A DNA stretch of 64,000 bases. It comes from Atopsyche davidsoni (taxonomy: Eukaryota; Arthropoda; Insecta; Trichoptera; Hydrobiosidae). The position numbers and the translations under genes are program-made. The stretch spans positions 2,624,001 through 2,688,000 of the forward strand of contig JAILWY010000026.1 in NCBI GenBank assembly GCA_022113835.1, in the 5' to 3' direction. The notes under the pieces were generated by a model. It did no database searches. It had not been told where the DNA came from and saw only the letters and a list, made by a program, of their open reading frames with translations. This document shows positions 22,188 through 34,182 of the stretch, piece after piece; positions within the stretch are counted from its first letter, which is position 1, and each line of letters opens with the position of its first letter.

Positions 22188-24200
22188 TTAAGATTTCCCG
22201 CCACTGCTGCGTGAATAATAGCCATTTTCAGATGTGGAAGGCTTCGACGCCTGTATTTCCGCCGCCCGTATCTCCAGCTCCGTTATTATTTGACAGACTT
22301 TCAGCTTGGCCTCTGCGGCCAGCTGCGGCGGAAACGACATAACCGTTTCGGCCATGCTATCGAAGAATATCTTTATCGGCTTCCTCTTAGAGTCCTTGTC
22401 CAAGTCGTAACAATGACTGAGCGCCATTTCTGACGAGCTCCGGTCGGCCGAAGCTTCTGGAACCTTATCAAAGTTGCCTTTGACTGCCGCTTTTATCTTT
22501 TTACGAGGGTTTTCCAATATCACATCGATTTCGTCCAACATGACTTCGTCCTTGACTAAATTATCACTCCCCACATTGCTAATTTCGTCCCCTAAGCTCT
22601 GGTCTTCGTCGCTTCTCGTGTCCCAGTCGTGCATCACGTCCACGTCTTCAAACTTTGGTAAAGAACTAAAAGCAAAAATCATGATTAGTGATTAGTAACC
22701 TAGAGTGATTGATTTAATTTTTACGTTAAAATAAAAAATATCTCAGGAATAAATTAATAATCACTAGTAAAATCAATACGCAATATTCCATTATCTGAAA
22801 AAGATAAAATATCTGAAAGATATTTTAAAACGCTCAGCTTGGAAAATACCGATTGTCGGTTTTTCTGTTTCTTATTTTTTCTTAGTTCAAGAAAACATTT
22901 TCCCGTATCAGTCATTATAAATAAATATCCCATCACCGATAGTTTACTTACGTCCGCGACGGATATATTTCATCTAGAAATCCTAATTGGTTAACATACT
23001 CCCACGATGAACAGCTTTGGGGTCCGTTCTGTTTTTCCATCCTCTTTTTCTTCATGTACAGGTCCCTCAAACTCCGCCATCTTGATTTACAGTCGGGAAC
23101 TGTAAAAAAGTACATAAAGCCTATATTATTTTTGTTAATCTAAAAAAAAGCATTTCCCAAGAACATAAAAGCCATAAGACCCTTCCGTTCGCCCTAAGGA
23201 CACACGCATTGCGAACACACAAGGTTTCATTTATTCCACATTTGGAATATTCGCTTGTGGTGGTTTATTTTTTCATGAATTTACAAAAAAAAAAACTTTC
23301 TGAATACATAGAACTACAGGTTCTCAATTAAATAACTACAATGCATAATGAGTCAAATTCCTACAAGAATCTTTAATTGTTTATACTATACAATACTCGT
23401 TCATTTACAAAAAATGGAATTTATTTTTATGGCGCTTTTTATATAAAAATTTTTTACCGTTGTGAAAAAAAACAATTCAATATTTCAAATATTAAAAAAA
23501 TTATGTAACATGAAATTATAAAAAATAATAAGTTTTTCATATTTCATCACAAAACTTTTTTATTACATTAGATTAAAAAAATATTTAAATTTTTTATACT
23601 ATATATAATATTACTACGCACTAACCAAAAACTAGTTGTATTGTTCTTGAAGATAGTTTATGTTACGAGTATTTTAAATCTTCAATTTTTTGTAGTGATA
23701 AATAAAAACAAAACAAATAAGATGTGGAAGTACAAAACCCAGCTTTTCTTTTTTAAATAAAAACTTTGGATTAAAAATAAACCTAAGTAAAAAATAACCC
23801 ATAATTAAAATTTATAACAATGTTTGCAGCACGCAAAAGCGTGATATTTCATGATTCCAGTAGCCCTAACCGAGAATATTTATACGCAACACGTCCTTGC
23901 GTACCCAACGCACTCTTTGTTGTCCGCCTAACCAAAACGCAAAAGCCGAGAATATAAAAAAAAAACACTATGAATCACAAACAAATAATGTTATCAATCG
24001 TACTTTCTGATAATAAAATAAATATAAAAATACGAACCTGACGATCTCAAGGTCTTAGCTATTATATTCCATTGCATATCTTTCAATGTGGGATTTTTAT
24101 ATTCTGCGTCATTGCTGTCAAACAACAGCTTGTTGCTTTTTACTAGTAAAATTAATAATTCATCTTCTTCTTTGGTAAACGAATGCTTTTTTTTCACCAT
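22188..24200 (-). CDS. MADF-BESS domain DNA-binding protein (three exons)
   Basis: Likely a sequence-specific DNA-binding regulator of the Adf-1-type MADF-BESS family, acting in the nucleus. Coding exons on the minus strand are 24200-24038, 23099-22952 and 22665-22188. Introns have GT-AG ends and phases agree, giving 262 residues. MADF (about residues 14-100): DELLILLVKSNKLLFD, then W, then CKSRWRSLRDLY in exon 2, and SSWEYVNQLGFLD. A long acidic linker follows, with a basic PRKKIK (157-162) as a possible nuclear signal. The BESS motif at about 200-236 (PIKIFFDSMAETVMSF...) is the protein-interaction part. The start ATG is the first in frame. A CpG-rich flank at 24240-24440 is the likely promoter. 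The specific orthologue is unknown. Confidence 0.9.
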
Positions 24201-24224
24201 TGCATAAACTGTGTTAGTGTAATT

Positions 24225-24450
24225 TATTGGATAAATCGATGAATTACTTGATGTACGCGTCCGCGAGCGTGTCCGCGCGTCGCTGTGCGGGGCTCAGTAC
24301 TGGCGCGGCAGCGGCGCACAGTGCGCCCGCTTGCCCACTTACACAGCCACGGCTTGCATGTGTACACTCGTACATGCTACGCAGTACGCTGCGTTTCAGT
24401 ACGCATTGCTGTTTCTATCTTCAAGGAGTTAAGGATCTTGCTACCTAACC
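24225..24450 (-). promoter_or_regulatory. CpG-rich 5' flank, probable promoter of the MADF-BESS gene
   Basis: A sharp CpG-rich patch (CGCGTCCGCGAGCG, CGGCAGCGGCGCAC and similar) directly upstream of the minus-strand start codon, in otherwise AT-rich DNA. Overlapping plus-strand ORFs of 73 and 98 residues have no domain and are taken as by-products. The transcription start is not located. Confidence 0.5.
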
Positions 24451-24581
24451 TTGCTTGGTGTCCATCCCCCGTCTGCCACAAAATAAGCACCGTTTTACCG
24501 GGCGAATCGTGTCATTTAATTGTCACTTTATTTTTCTATATAGAAAGTTATTTTTTTTATAGAGTATTGAAAAAACTATAA

Positions 24582-25165
24582 ATTATATTTATATATTTTT
24601 TATTATTTGATTAACGTCCATTTTCAGGGTAAAATAAAATCTTGAAGATGTTGAAAAATTGGATAAAATGATGACTTTTCAAAACCAAAGTTTGTTAAAG
24701 ATTTTTTTTTTTTAATTTTTAAAATAATAAATCGCACAGGGTTTATATTGAATCTTTTATTTCCATTTAAAAAAAAAAGACATTTAAATGTTTAGGACTC
24801 TTAGAACAGGGACATGACGAATCTCCAAATTCCTACACTTCAATCGGAAAAACACACATTTATCATACTAAAAGTAAATTTACAAGAAATAAAAAAATAT
24901 TCTGTTCGGAAGAAGAGATGCATCTAACTTTTTGCATTGGTTTTTTTGATTGGTGCCGTCGATTTTTCGCAAAACGGACCAGAAAATGATCAAATGTATG
25001 GGACGTATGGGAAGCGATACTGGAAGGAAGAACCTTACGTGGATGTGGAATTCACGCTAGCGGCTAGAATTTGTGCTGGCCTAAGATAAATGTGTTCGAA
25101 TAAATACGTGATGCAAATTATGCAAAGTTTAATTTTTTTGGTGAGTGCTTTATTAATAAAATATA
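24582..25165. other. AT-rich intergenic DNA, nothing recognised
   Basis: No ORF or repeat that I can name. A less AT-rich stretch at 24940-25080 has no recognisable feature. Confidence 0.45.
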
Positions 25166-25730
25166 CTAGCGGATACCCGGCATGTGCTACTACGCTGTTT
25201 TCATGCTGTTGAGGAGTTTCAGCAGCTCTTGCTGAAGTAGCTCTGGTTTGAACTTGTTCTATACGTGCTTCATGTTTTTCTGGTGTTTCTACTGCTCTTG
25301 ACTGTTGCTCTCTCAACCTTTTTGACTCAAAACGCACTTTACTTACTGCTGTATTTCTTCCAATTACAGCTCTTTTCGGTACCATTTTTTCATATATATT
25401 TGATAATCACAAATAATAAAACTCTTTGTTGTGAATGACAGATAGTGATTCTGTTTTGAAAGTCCGTATTATGCGCGATCTTCACAATGTTCTTTTTTCA
25501 AATTTTTTGTGAGGAACGATGTTGAAAATTTTTGTATGGAAAATGTCGAAATCGGCTTGATTAATTACCTGTTAATAAAGTGTTTAATGCATTGTTTTAG
25601 TGGTCTAAAACCACCTTCGTATTATTGCCTTTCAAATGAAACCGGTTTGGGGCACATCGGTTCGATGGTTTTAAAGCTTAGCGCAGCCAGATAATCGTCG
25701 GTTTTTGAGTTTGTGTTTTATATATATAGA
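25166..25730 (-). mobile_element. Truncated Helitron carrying the start of a Rep-helicase ORF
   Basis: Read on the minus strand it starts TCTATATATATAAAACAC at 25730 and ends GGGTATCCGCTAG at 25166, before a host T. Both ends are of Helitron type; the base before TC is G rather than A. Inside, 25385 down to about 25190 encodes MVPKRAVIGRN, then RLREQQSRA, then two copies of an ETP-(E/Q)-(K/Q)-HE repeat. Such Arg/Glu-rich AxETPExxExR repeats precede the Rep and PIF1-like helicase domains in insect Helitron proteins. Those catalytic domains are missing, so this is a deletion derivative. Confidence 0.75.
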
Positions 25731-26736
25731 CTGGTTGGTGGCGTTGATAATGGCATGGCTAAAATAGCATTTGGATTATTATCACTGCCACGTGGCCGAG
25801 GCGTTACCAATCGATCACCACAACAGCGGCCGGCGGAGAACTTGCACCGCGGCCACGCCTGCGCCCTGCACCTGCCGCTGCAGCCCCGGGGTCACGCAGG
25901 GTCGCGGCGCCCCCTCCCCCCTCCATTCTTACAACCGACTACTACGACCGTCTCCAAAGTCAATCGATTCGCATAAACAACATGAGACATTCACACTTCT
26001 CGTTATATTCATCTGAGCTAGGATGTATAAATACATAAAAAGCATAACTGATTCATATTTTTTATTCGTGCTTGTAAGTCTGTTTTTAATGGATTTAAAA
26101 AAAAAAACTTGTTACAATTAGAAAAAATATGAAAGTGGTTTGCTGTTTTGTCTGCAAAGACCCTCGCCCCGAGCGCCCTTTATTTTTAATCCAGGCATAA
26201 ACACTGGACCCAGTCAGTAGCTGCCGCAGGGGTGCGCTCTGAAGTGACGACCCGGTTATCTAACCTGTGGCGAAGGCAGTGAACCTCTCGCCGGGCGTCA
26301 TGGCAACCGCCGGTGTCCGCCACCCTCGGGCCCTTCCTCGGGTCCACCCTTCCTCCCAGACGGTCTGCAGCAGCGCAACCTACAATTCCGTGTTTTCTTT
26401 TTGCTGGCGGCTCTCCAAGAGTTTATTCCCAATGATATGGCTTCGAATGAACGGTAATGGTAAATCTAGAAGTGAAAGTGATCTTGGATGGTTTTTTCAG
26501 GTTTTTAAAATAAATGTAAAGGTCACAGTAACATTCTAAAAAAAGAGACTAAGTATGATCATATTTATATATAGATATTGTCAATATTTAATATTTTTTT
26601 ATATATAAAAGTAATATATGTAATTACACTTCCTTGTCCACAAATAAACCTTGCTTTGCGGAATCATAAACATAGTAAATTTATTTTATAATGAGACATT
26701 AATGAAGACCTCTCTTTGCGGTGTTTACATGACAAT
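25731..26736. other. Intergenic DNA with two GC islets
   Basis: Islets at 25790-25930 and 26150-26370 are CpG-rich. Overlapping ORFs of 81-90 residues in two frames show no domain. They resemble the other GC islets in this window; possible regulatory DNA. Confidence 0.35.
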
Positions 26737-26811
26737 CCTGCCGGGAGTAAGACCGAACCGGCGAACTTTGGTGATTCTAAACAACGGTCTCGGCCATTGA
26801 ACCATTGAACT
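26737..26811 (-). repeat. tRNA-like sequence, probable tRNA-derived SINE or tRNA pseudogene
   Basis: On the minus strand: GTTCAATGGCCGAGACCGTT, an A-box-like TGGCCGAG, then about 25 bases later GCCGGTTCGGTCTTACTCCC with a B-box-like GGTTCGG. The anticodon arm does not fold cleanly by eye and there is no T-run terminator. This favours a SINE head or dead tRNA copy over a working gene. Confidence 0.4.
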
Positions 26812-27116
26812 ATTAGAATTTAAAAAAAAACAAACTTAAAATAAAATATGTAATATGAAAATGAAATTGTTGCATTTTTCCCTAGCGTGCTAACTTGCTA
26901 TTTTAAATGCAATTACCAAACGAGAAAAACGTTTTCGCGAAAATTGGTAGTGATTTAATAGGGAACTATTTTTAAACTGTAAAGAGTAACGTTATTACTC
27001 TATACAAAACTGAAGCGTACAATTTTTTTTATTAAATTTTATTTATGTTAATAATGTTTTGTAAGACATCTTAAGATAAAATAAACTATATTTATTTAAG
27101 CTCTCACTCTGCACAT

Positions 27117-27188
27117 TCCTCGGTAGTATAGTGGTCAGTATCCCCGCCTGTCACGCGGGAGACCGGGGTTCGATTCCCCGCCGGGGAG
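27117..27188 (+). tRNA. tRNA-Asp (anticodon GTC), copy 1
   Basis: 72 nucleotides starting TCCTCGGTAGTATAGTGG. The acceptor stem pairs TCCTCGG with CCGGGGA (one T-G wobble) and the discriminator base is G. The D arm is followed by an anticodon stem-loop CCCGC-CTGTCAC-GCGGG with GTC at 27150-27152, and the T arm by GGTTCGATTCC (B box). A T-run just downstream (27190-27195) serves as the RNA polymerase III terminator. There is no intron and CCA is not encoded, as expected in eukaryotes. It is identical to the copy at 40460. Confidence 0.97.
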
Positions 27189-27195
27189 ATTTTTT

Positions 27196-29229
27196 ATTTA
27201 TAATGTATAAATTATACAATAAACTTTTTATAAATATATTTGTGTTTAATATCAACCAAATGGAAGTTTTCTGCGCACATTATTTGTATTGCTATATATA
27301 TTTTTACAGCATTTTGTTTTTTAATCACTTCGCAGAAGAGTGTTACGTTCCTTTGTCTGTCCACAGTTACAATTACCCCTCCCTCCCCACCCGACCGATT
27401 CGTAACTAAAATAATCACTAAAGCAGAAAATAACAACGCAGACACATAACTAAACTACCCTTAACGTAGAAACAGAACCAATAAAGCCGCCCCTACAGGC
27501 GTCCACCCCCGCCCGGGATGGATATGGAGCGCAGGATAGGTTAGGCTGTCCCCGAGTGACCTTGCGGGGCGGCAGAGGGCAAAAGTGAATGTGCCCGACT
27601 AGCCTGCAGTGGGCGGGGGAGGGAAGTCCGCGGGACGCCCACCCTCCCCCACCTTCCCCCACCCATCCCCACCCATCCCCAACAACTACCCTTCTCTCCC
27701 CGCCGATCTTTCCGCCAGACGAGGGGAATGCACTTTCTCGCGAAGATGAATCCGCAAACTTTGTATTAAATAATCTAATACATTTTAGCTTCGAATTTTT
27801 CGCATACTTTCGCATATTTTGGCGGTCAATGCAATTTTTTTTTTCTTGGGTGATAAGCCGCATCATGTCTTAATTATACGCTTTGAATGCTGAATCTAAG
27901 AAATTGAAATTCATTATAAGGAATTAGTAAATGGATTGAAATCTCTTTGCTCAAACTCAAAGAAAAACATAAAAGTATAATCAATATGTATATATTTTTT
28001 ACTATGTTACTCGATGTTAAACATACATTTATCATCATGGTATATACCGTATACCCTTTATATTATACATACGTGGAATAACAAAAACTGATTTTTGCAG
28101 TACTCTTAAGAAGCATGCGAATCAATTCACGAAATGATTATATTTATGTATTTGACTGTGATATTTACGAATTAATTATGTTCACAATACTCATTGCATA
28201 CCTTTCATCTAAATAATACTTTAATTTGTCGTACTAGAATAACCATTTTGCTATTCATATCCAAATGGCCATGAATTGCGAACATTTTCGTATGTGAGCA
28301 CTTTCACCGTCTAGCTAAATATTTTTATTTTGATACATTTACTTTTTAAGTGAGCACGGTAAAACGTGGGTAGAAGTTTTACCAAAATCGTTGTCTTAAT
28401 TTTTTTGATAATTTTAACAATTTTCAGTATAAGTACATCCGATTGATTGTATTGTATTGATAACACTGATATGACAGTGTCGTCTTTGAGCTTTTTTCGT
28501 GTCGGAATGGCTGGTTGTGTTCGGATATCTATTTTCTCCTGCAACGGCAGGCGTCTGGGTACATTGACACCTGCACAGACGCAACACAGTCTGGCGCATC
28601 GGACTGTGAAAACAAAGGGGGCTGGGCGAGGGGCGCTGCGCCCCCCGGCCTCCCTGTCTGGGGGGTCACTTTCACTGACGCCCCACTGCCGCGGCCCCCG
28701 CCACTCTATGGGTTAAACAACGTGAAAATCCTTCTTACTTGCAGATACTTCTTTAATCCAAAATTAGACCGAAAGTAGGCTATGACTTATTATTAACAAG
28801 TGTGAATTTACATTTTTCCTGAATTAGGGTTTTTAGGGTAAGAACGAGCAAAAAAACATCGGATTTTTTTTTTACCTGTTTCAACTTCTTCATGCAGAGT
28901 CATTTGCTTACTCGGGTATTTTCAATAGCAACAAAATATCGTCGTACGTCGTTTTTATATTTTACCGTATTTGATCAATTTGACGTTAACCTGACAAAAC
29001 AAATAGTTCTGATTTACACAGTATATTTTTATTCTATAATATCCTAACACCTTAAGCTTGAATCGTTATATTTTACTGCGATCAGAGCTATGTCGATGGT
29101 CTATTTGCGGTAGCTTTATCTAATAACGGGTTTGTTATTCTGGGATTCATGGAGTGTGGCCACATTGTAACAACGTCCGGTCCAGACTGGCTCGGGGGTA
29201 GCTGGAAAATACACTGACACGCGAGGCCT
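27196..29229. other. Intergenic DNA with two GC islets
   Basis: The islet at 27480-27760 holds TGACCTT (27557-27563) and repeated CCCACCCATCC. The islet at 28530-28720 is CpG- and C-rich. ORFs over them occur on both strands (92-138 residues) and are low-complexity or domain-less. The rest is AT-rich. Confidence 0.4.
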
Positions 29230-29470
29230 CAGGTACGTACTTCTTCTTCTGCTGCCTCTCTATCGTGGGTCAGACTCACCTATCTGGCTGCACTTCAATC
29301 TTCAGCCACTGGAGCAAATCCTTATTTCTTCCAATGTCCCTTTTTCTTTGAATCTTTCCTTGGACAATCAGCTGAAGGATGCCATACTTATTATTGCGAA
29401 AATACGAGACCTTTCGTCAAGAGTTCCCTTTCTTTGCGCATTCTGTGACGCGGATCAACCCAGGATTCTC
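29230..29470 (-). pseudogene. LINE reverse-transcriptase C-terminal fragment
   Basis: On the minus strand an open stretch (29386 to a TGA at 29277) reads YGILQLIVQGKIQRKRDIGR then NKDLLQWLK. This matches the KY-LLQLI-QGK-GKR-GR-WL block that many non-LTR retrotransposon polyproteins carry after the reverse-transcriptase domain. Upstream the frame is broken by stops and shifts. The 3' side (GCAGAAGAAGAAG near 29232-29246) resembles the 3' ends at 37262 and 63915. It is a dead fragment; the exact LINE clade is not assigned. Confidence 0.6.
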
Positions 29471-31425
29471 CTATATAGCCAGTAGCGGTCTTGAGTATCC
29501 GGGCTTTAACTTCATAAAGGAGAACTGAGACGACATAACGTTTGGTAAATCTCAGTCGAAATTTCAGGATTATGTCTTTTCGGGAATTTTGTAATCATGT
29601 TTGCTGAAACCAGGAAATTTCTAAATTTTAATATTATTTTCTTGGGTCTATTTTTTTTACTAATAATTTAACCATTTTCATTAAATAAAACATTTCATTA
29701 CTCGCTTATTTGGCCCCAAATCGCATAAAACTTTCAAAACTGATTACTGAAATTTAATTTATATGAGCACGAAAACTTGAAATTGCTTGTAAATAGCGGC
29801 GTTTATTTACTACAACAATTCGCGGCGTGGATGCAAGGGCGGCATCTCCACCTGTGGCGGTGGGCGGGGCGGGCGAGGCGGGCGGGGCAGGTGGGGGCAG
29901 GTGGGGGCAGGTGGGGGCGCCCCGGGGCGGAGTCGCCGACCTTCCCGCGAGGCGCGGGGCGACGACCCAACGCCTGGTTGACCTTTGAGCCACCCCTGCG
30001 GTGCACAGGACGCAAACCTTCGCGGATAAAGAAGCAGCCCCCCAGTAAGGAAAGGCAACCCCTAAACTTGATCACGATCCAGCAATATCACGAACTGAAA
30101 AAAATATTTCGTTTATTCAAATTTTAATGCCGCGTATTTACTCACTGATACAACCTCAAAAATCCGGCTTACATGTATTGAATTTTGACAATTTAACTGC
30201 ACTGTATAATCTGCATTTTATTCAATCGATCCTCTCAACGCCCTATGGCTAATTTTTTTATTTGTAATAATAATAAATTATTTGTGGTTCAATGGTTCTT
30301 AATATTATGAGGAGTTTATATGATTAGTACGTTAAGGTATATAAGCCGTTAAGAGTAAAAACCTCTAATACTAAGTTTAAGCGCCGCGTTAAAGGCGTGG
30401 AGAATTCATGATAAATCGTTAAATTATTTGATAATGGAAGCAATAATTAATAAAGTTTTGGTATCTCTGGCGTCGAGGGGCACGCGCACCACCCGCGCGC
30501 ACCGCTGCGGCAGACAGCACCCCAAATGGAGTTTTATTGCTGGCTTACGGAATTTGCTCTCGTGATTATGAAAGTGGTGTTGCTGGATAATGGTCCCCGC
30601 TCGGGCGAAGGGAATTAGTTTACTGCGGCGCTGCTCATGCGAGGGGATTGTAAATGTACCGAGACAAATCTTTGTTTATCGGATTCATTAGCTGCATCAG
30701 ACTGCAGTGAGCCCTTTGGTTTCTAAGTGTATCTTCAGTAATGTATTATTTGTAAGTGTATTTCAATGACCTGAGCTATTAAACGACAAATAAAAGTCCG
30801 TAATATAACAACGAATGGAATAACACAAAAGCACGAAAGTCACTAAGTAAAAGATAGGTTGACCATATTGTATACATAAAAACGGTACTATCTCCAAGAG
30901 CGAATGTATATATTATATTTGGGTCTCATCTTACCCATACGTTGGCATGTATATTTCGGTGTAATCGCTGTGGTTTAATGAATTATTCAATTAAAATTCA
31001 TACAAATTTTATTAAATATGTACTTTAAAATATAACGTATAATCATCCATATAGACCACAAATATATTTTTCTGAAATTAAAAAATATACTGTAGACAGT
31101 ATTAACTATTTTTTTAGTCGTAAAAAATCATTATTATCCAGAGGTGATACGGTGTAAGATTTATTTTGATTAAAAATTTAACATGTAATACATTTTATGA
31201 AAATATTTTATAATTCTCTTTATCTAAAAACCTTACTCAATTATTACAACAAGTTGACTCTTTAGTTGCTCTAATTAAGCAAAGTAAATACATAGACAAC
31301 AATGGAAAAAATATATACGAATATATAGACTGAAGAAGACCTCATATGGCTTTATATTTCAAATCAACACAATTTCAGGGGATGAGTGGATTAAAACAAG
31401 ATTTTTAACTGCGTGCATTTATTTA
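29471..31425. other. Intergenic DNA with GC islets at 29815-30030 and 30470-30700
   Basis: The first islet has three tandem 10-base units CAGGTGGGGG (29888-29917) and TGACCTTTGA at 29979. The second has a GCGCGCACC-rich core flanked by ATTA-rich words (homeodomain-like cores) and looks enhancer-like. The ORFs in four frames over the first islet are GC artefacts. No gene is supported. Confidence 0.4.
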
Positions 31426-34182
31426 ATGAAAAATTTTGTGTTTTTTTTTTTTCTTAATCAGGTGCTTAGTATTCGAAAAATGTCGCCAGCAGAGACCGCT
31501 GACAAGGTACTTGAGATAAATTTGGAAGACGTCGTATTTAGTCTGCGGGGCTTCCACTCATCTCCGGGGGCGGAGGCGGGCTGTGACCTTCCCGCAACCT
31601 TCGGCGTCTCCGGAGGGGCGCTTCATGCCGCGCGAGGGGTGCAGAACCTTTGGCGAAAAAAGAAAAAAATATTCTAAAACATGACACAGCAACTGAAACA
31701 GATTCTGGCTTTGTTGGACGTACTTGTGACGTGTTGTCTGTGCAAGAAATTATTATTTACAATTATTTGAAAATAAAAAGTTAATTGGTTTATACTAATT
31801 ATATGGTAATATATGAAAAGGTTTTAAAAATGAAATTATCAATTTGTGTCCTTTAGTTATTTTGTTTCATAATCAATCAATACAACTAATTGCTAAGATT
31901 TTAAAATTTACTGCAGTATTGGAAAAAAGTAAGAAGGGTTCAAGAATCGTTTACGTACTTAGTATTCCTTAAGGTTGATGGTAAAATATTTTTATTTTAA
32001 TTCGGTCTGACGTATTATTCAAAGAACAAAGTGGTCACAGCAAAAATATATTTCATGATTTCCTACCTATTTGAGAACTTTGCATGTGTTTACAGTTTTT
32101 TAAAACTTTTTTTTTTTATAAAGAGAAGCATTTAAATGGTTGCACATTTAAAAATAAGTAAGAAATTATTTTACGTTTTCAGACATATTAAGACTCCGTT
32201 TACCCAATATGCGTTACTTTCAGGCAACCTTCAAAAGCTTTAGATGGGGTGTCAAGCATCGTCTGAGGGATGCAGACCCCTTAGTATATAAAAGACAAGC
32301 CAGATCAGTAAAGGAGTTCATAGAAATGTCGCCTATTTTAGTTGAACTCCTATAATAACGAAAACAATTCAGAGGGGTGCAAATTAATTTTAAAGTTATT
32401 TTAGAGGGTTGCAGGCTTTCAGACATTTCACGAGTTTGATGTGCGCACATGATATCTTAAAACATGCCTTTCATACATTTTATTTTTTTTTACTACACCA
32501 CCAATCGAAATCAATGACATAATTGGATAAATGCTACAAGTATTTTTTTATAAAACTATTAATTTTCAAGGTTTTATAGAACTTGAAAAATGCGCACCGT
32601 GTAATTATCAATGCAAAAAAAGTTACTTTGTAAAAATATTTTTATATTATTAATACTATGTTATTTACTTTTCTGAGTTTCAAGTCAGGGTTTTTTTTTT
32701 CATTCAATGCACACATTTAATAAAACTAACATAGTCCACACTATAATATTTTTTAATATTTAAATACTATACGAAAATTACTAAGCATATTAAGATGTAA
32801 AACTCAATACACGACATTGCATTTTAACATCAGATTTCGACATTTGTAAAAACGTTGGAATTTATTTATAACTAAACCACAATAATTATTTAAACTTTAC
32901 TCTACCTTCATTTCTCTATTATAGAACAGTGTCATTTTCTTCGACCCAAATATAATTCGTAACGTTGTACCTAAAATATTCATGTCAATAAAGCTTCATA
33001 CTCAGACAGATGGACAAGCAATAAAGTAAATATACTTTTATCTGAAGCAGTAGTCCTACTTTCTGTGGGTGCCCCTGGCTCCTGGCCAGCCTTCCCTCAG
33101 TGCAGACTATTGAGGACAAAGAAGATAACACCCGAAACAGAAGACCGGAGAGAAAATACCAATGCAGGCCTACTTCAAAAACTATATATAATTGCTAAGC
33201 AATTTATTTGAGTTTTACCAAAACTGAAAATCGCTGAAGCGGAGCTACCTGAATAAGATGACCAAAGAGAAAGTAAAAGCGCCACAATACCCATACCTGT
33301 TTCATGAAAATATTTTTTTTATACAAGTTGTAAATCGCTGAAAGAGAACCATCTGAACAGGGGTTCTGTGAAATTCTACCGTCATCACACCCAGATCAAA
33401 TAAAAAAATATAAACCATTGGGTAGTGCCATTATTCCTGATTGTTGGTAAGATAATGGTTACAATATTTTTTTGTAATAATTTTTTTTTTAATTGTAAAT
33501 ATTTTGAAATAATACATATCCATACTTCATAGGATAGCGGCCAAAAAAATATTAGTGAGTCAATTTCCAACGGACAATGTACGGTTAAATTATGTAGTTT
33601 TATACCAGTTGTAATTTTTACCACTCTGGTCGCATGTAGAGGTGGTGTTGTATAAAGCCATGCAATAACCAAAGCCGCCATTCAACTCGAATATAGAGCA
33701 CTGACTTAGCATATTGTTGTAAAATAAATCCTCGTAAACATACACCTAACAGAGTAATCTAAATATTTATATTTCCGCAATAATTTGTGCGTAAATATTG
33801 TCTATGCTTTAAACAGAAGATTTTTATCAATTCTCGGTTAATTTAAATGTGAAAAATCTTGAGTCTTTTGTTGAAACTCTGAGTTGAAAGGCGCAAGTGA
33901 AAATAAATTAATCTGTAGCTATGTACAACTTGGTCAGTCTCTGAGATGCCCACCGATGTGCAACCACGATAAAAAAATATTTAAGTTTACAGTAAAATGT
34001 TACGAAAAAGAGTAATATTTCAAAATAATTATTATTTCCAGAAAATCATATATAAGCCTGTTGAAATAGCATCTAATGGGTGTAATTTGGTTTGTCTTCG
34101 TCTCTGTAATAACGCCATCTAATTAATGCCTTCACGATATTGTTCAGATACTTGATGGAATAATTGCTGAATAAATATAAAT
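31426..34182. other. Intergenic DNA, one small GC islet at 31540-31650
   Basis: The islet carries TGACCTT at 31584-31590. A pyrimidine tract ending in AG precedes it (31430-31460), but the 83-residue ORF has no domain. The rest, including 32200-34180, is AT-rich without a recognisable gene or repeat. Confidence 0.4.

Noticed and set aside
29230..29236. CAG|GTACGT as a plus-strand splice donor
   Set aside because: It lies at the end of a LINE fragment on the other strand and no exon-like sequence precedes it.
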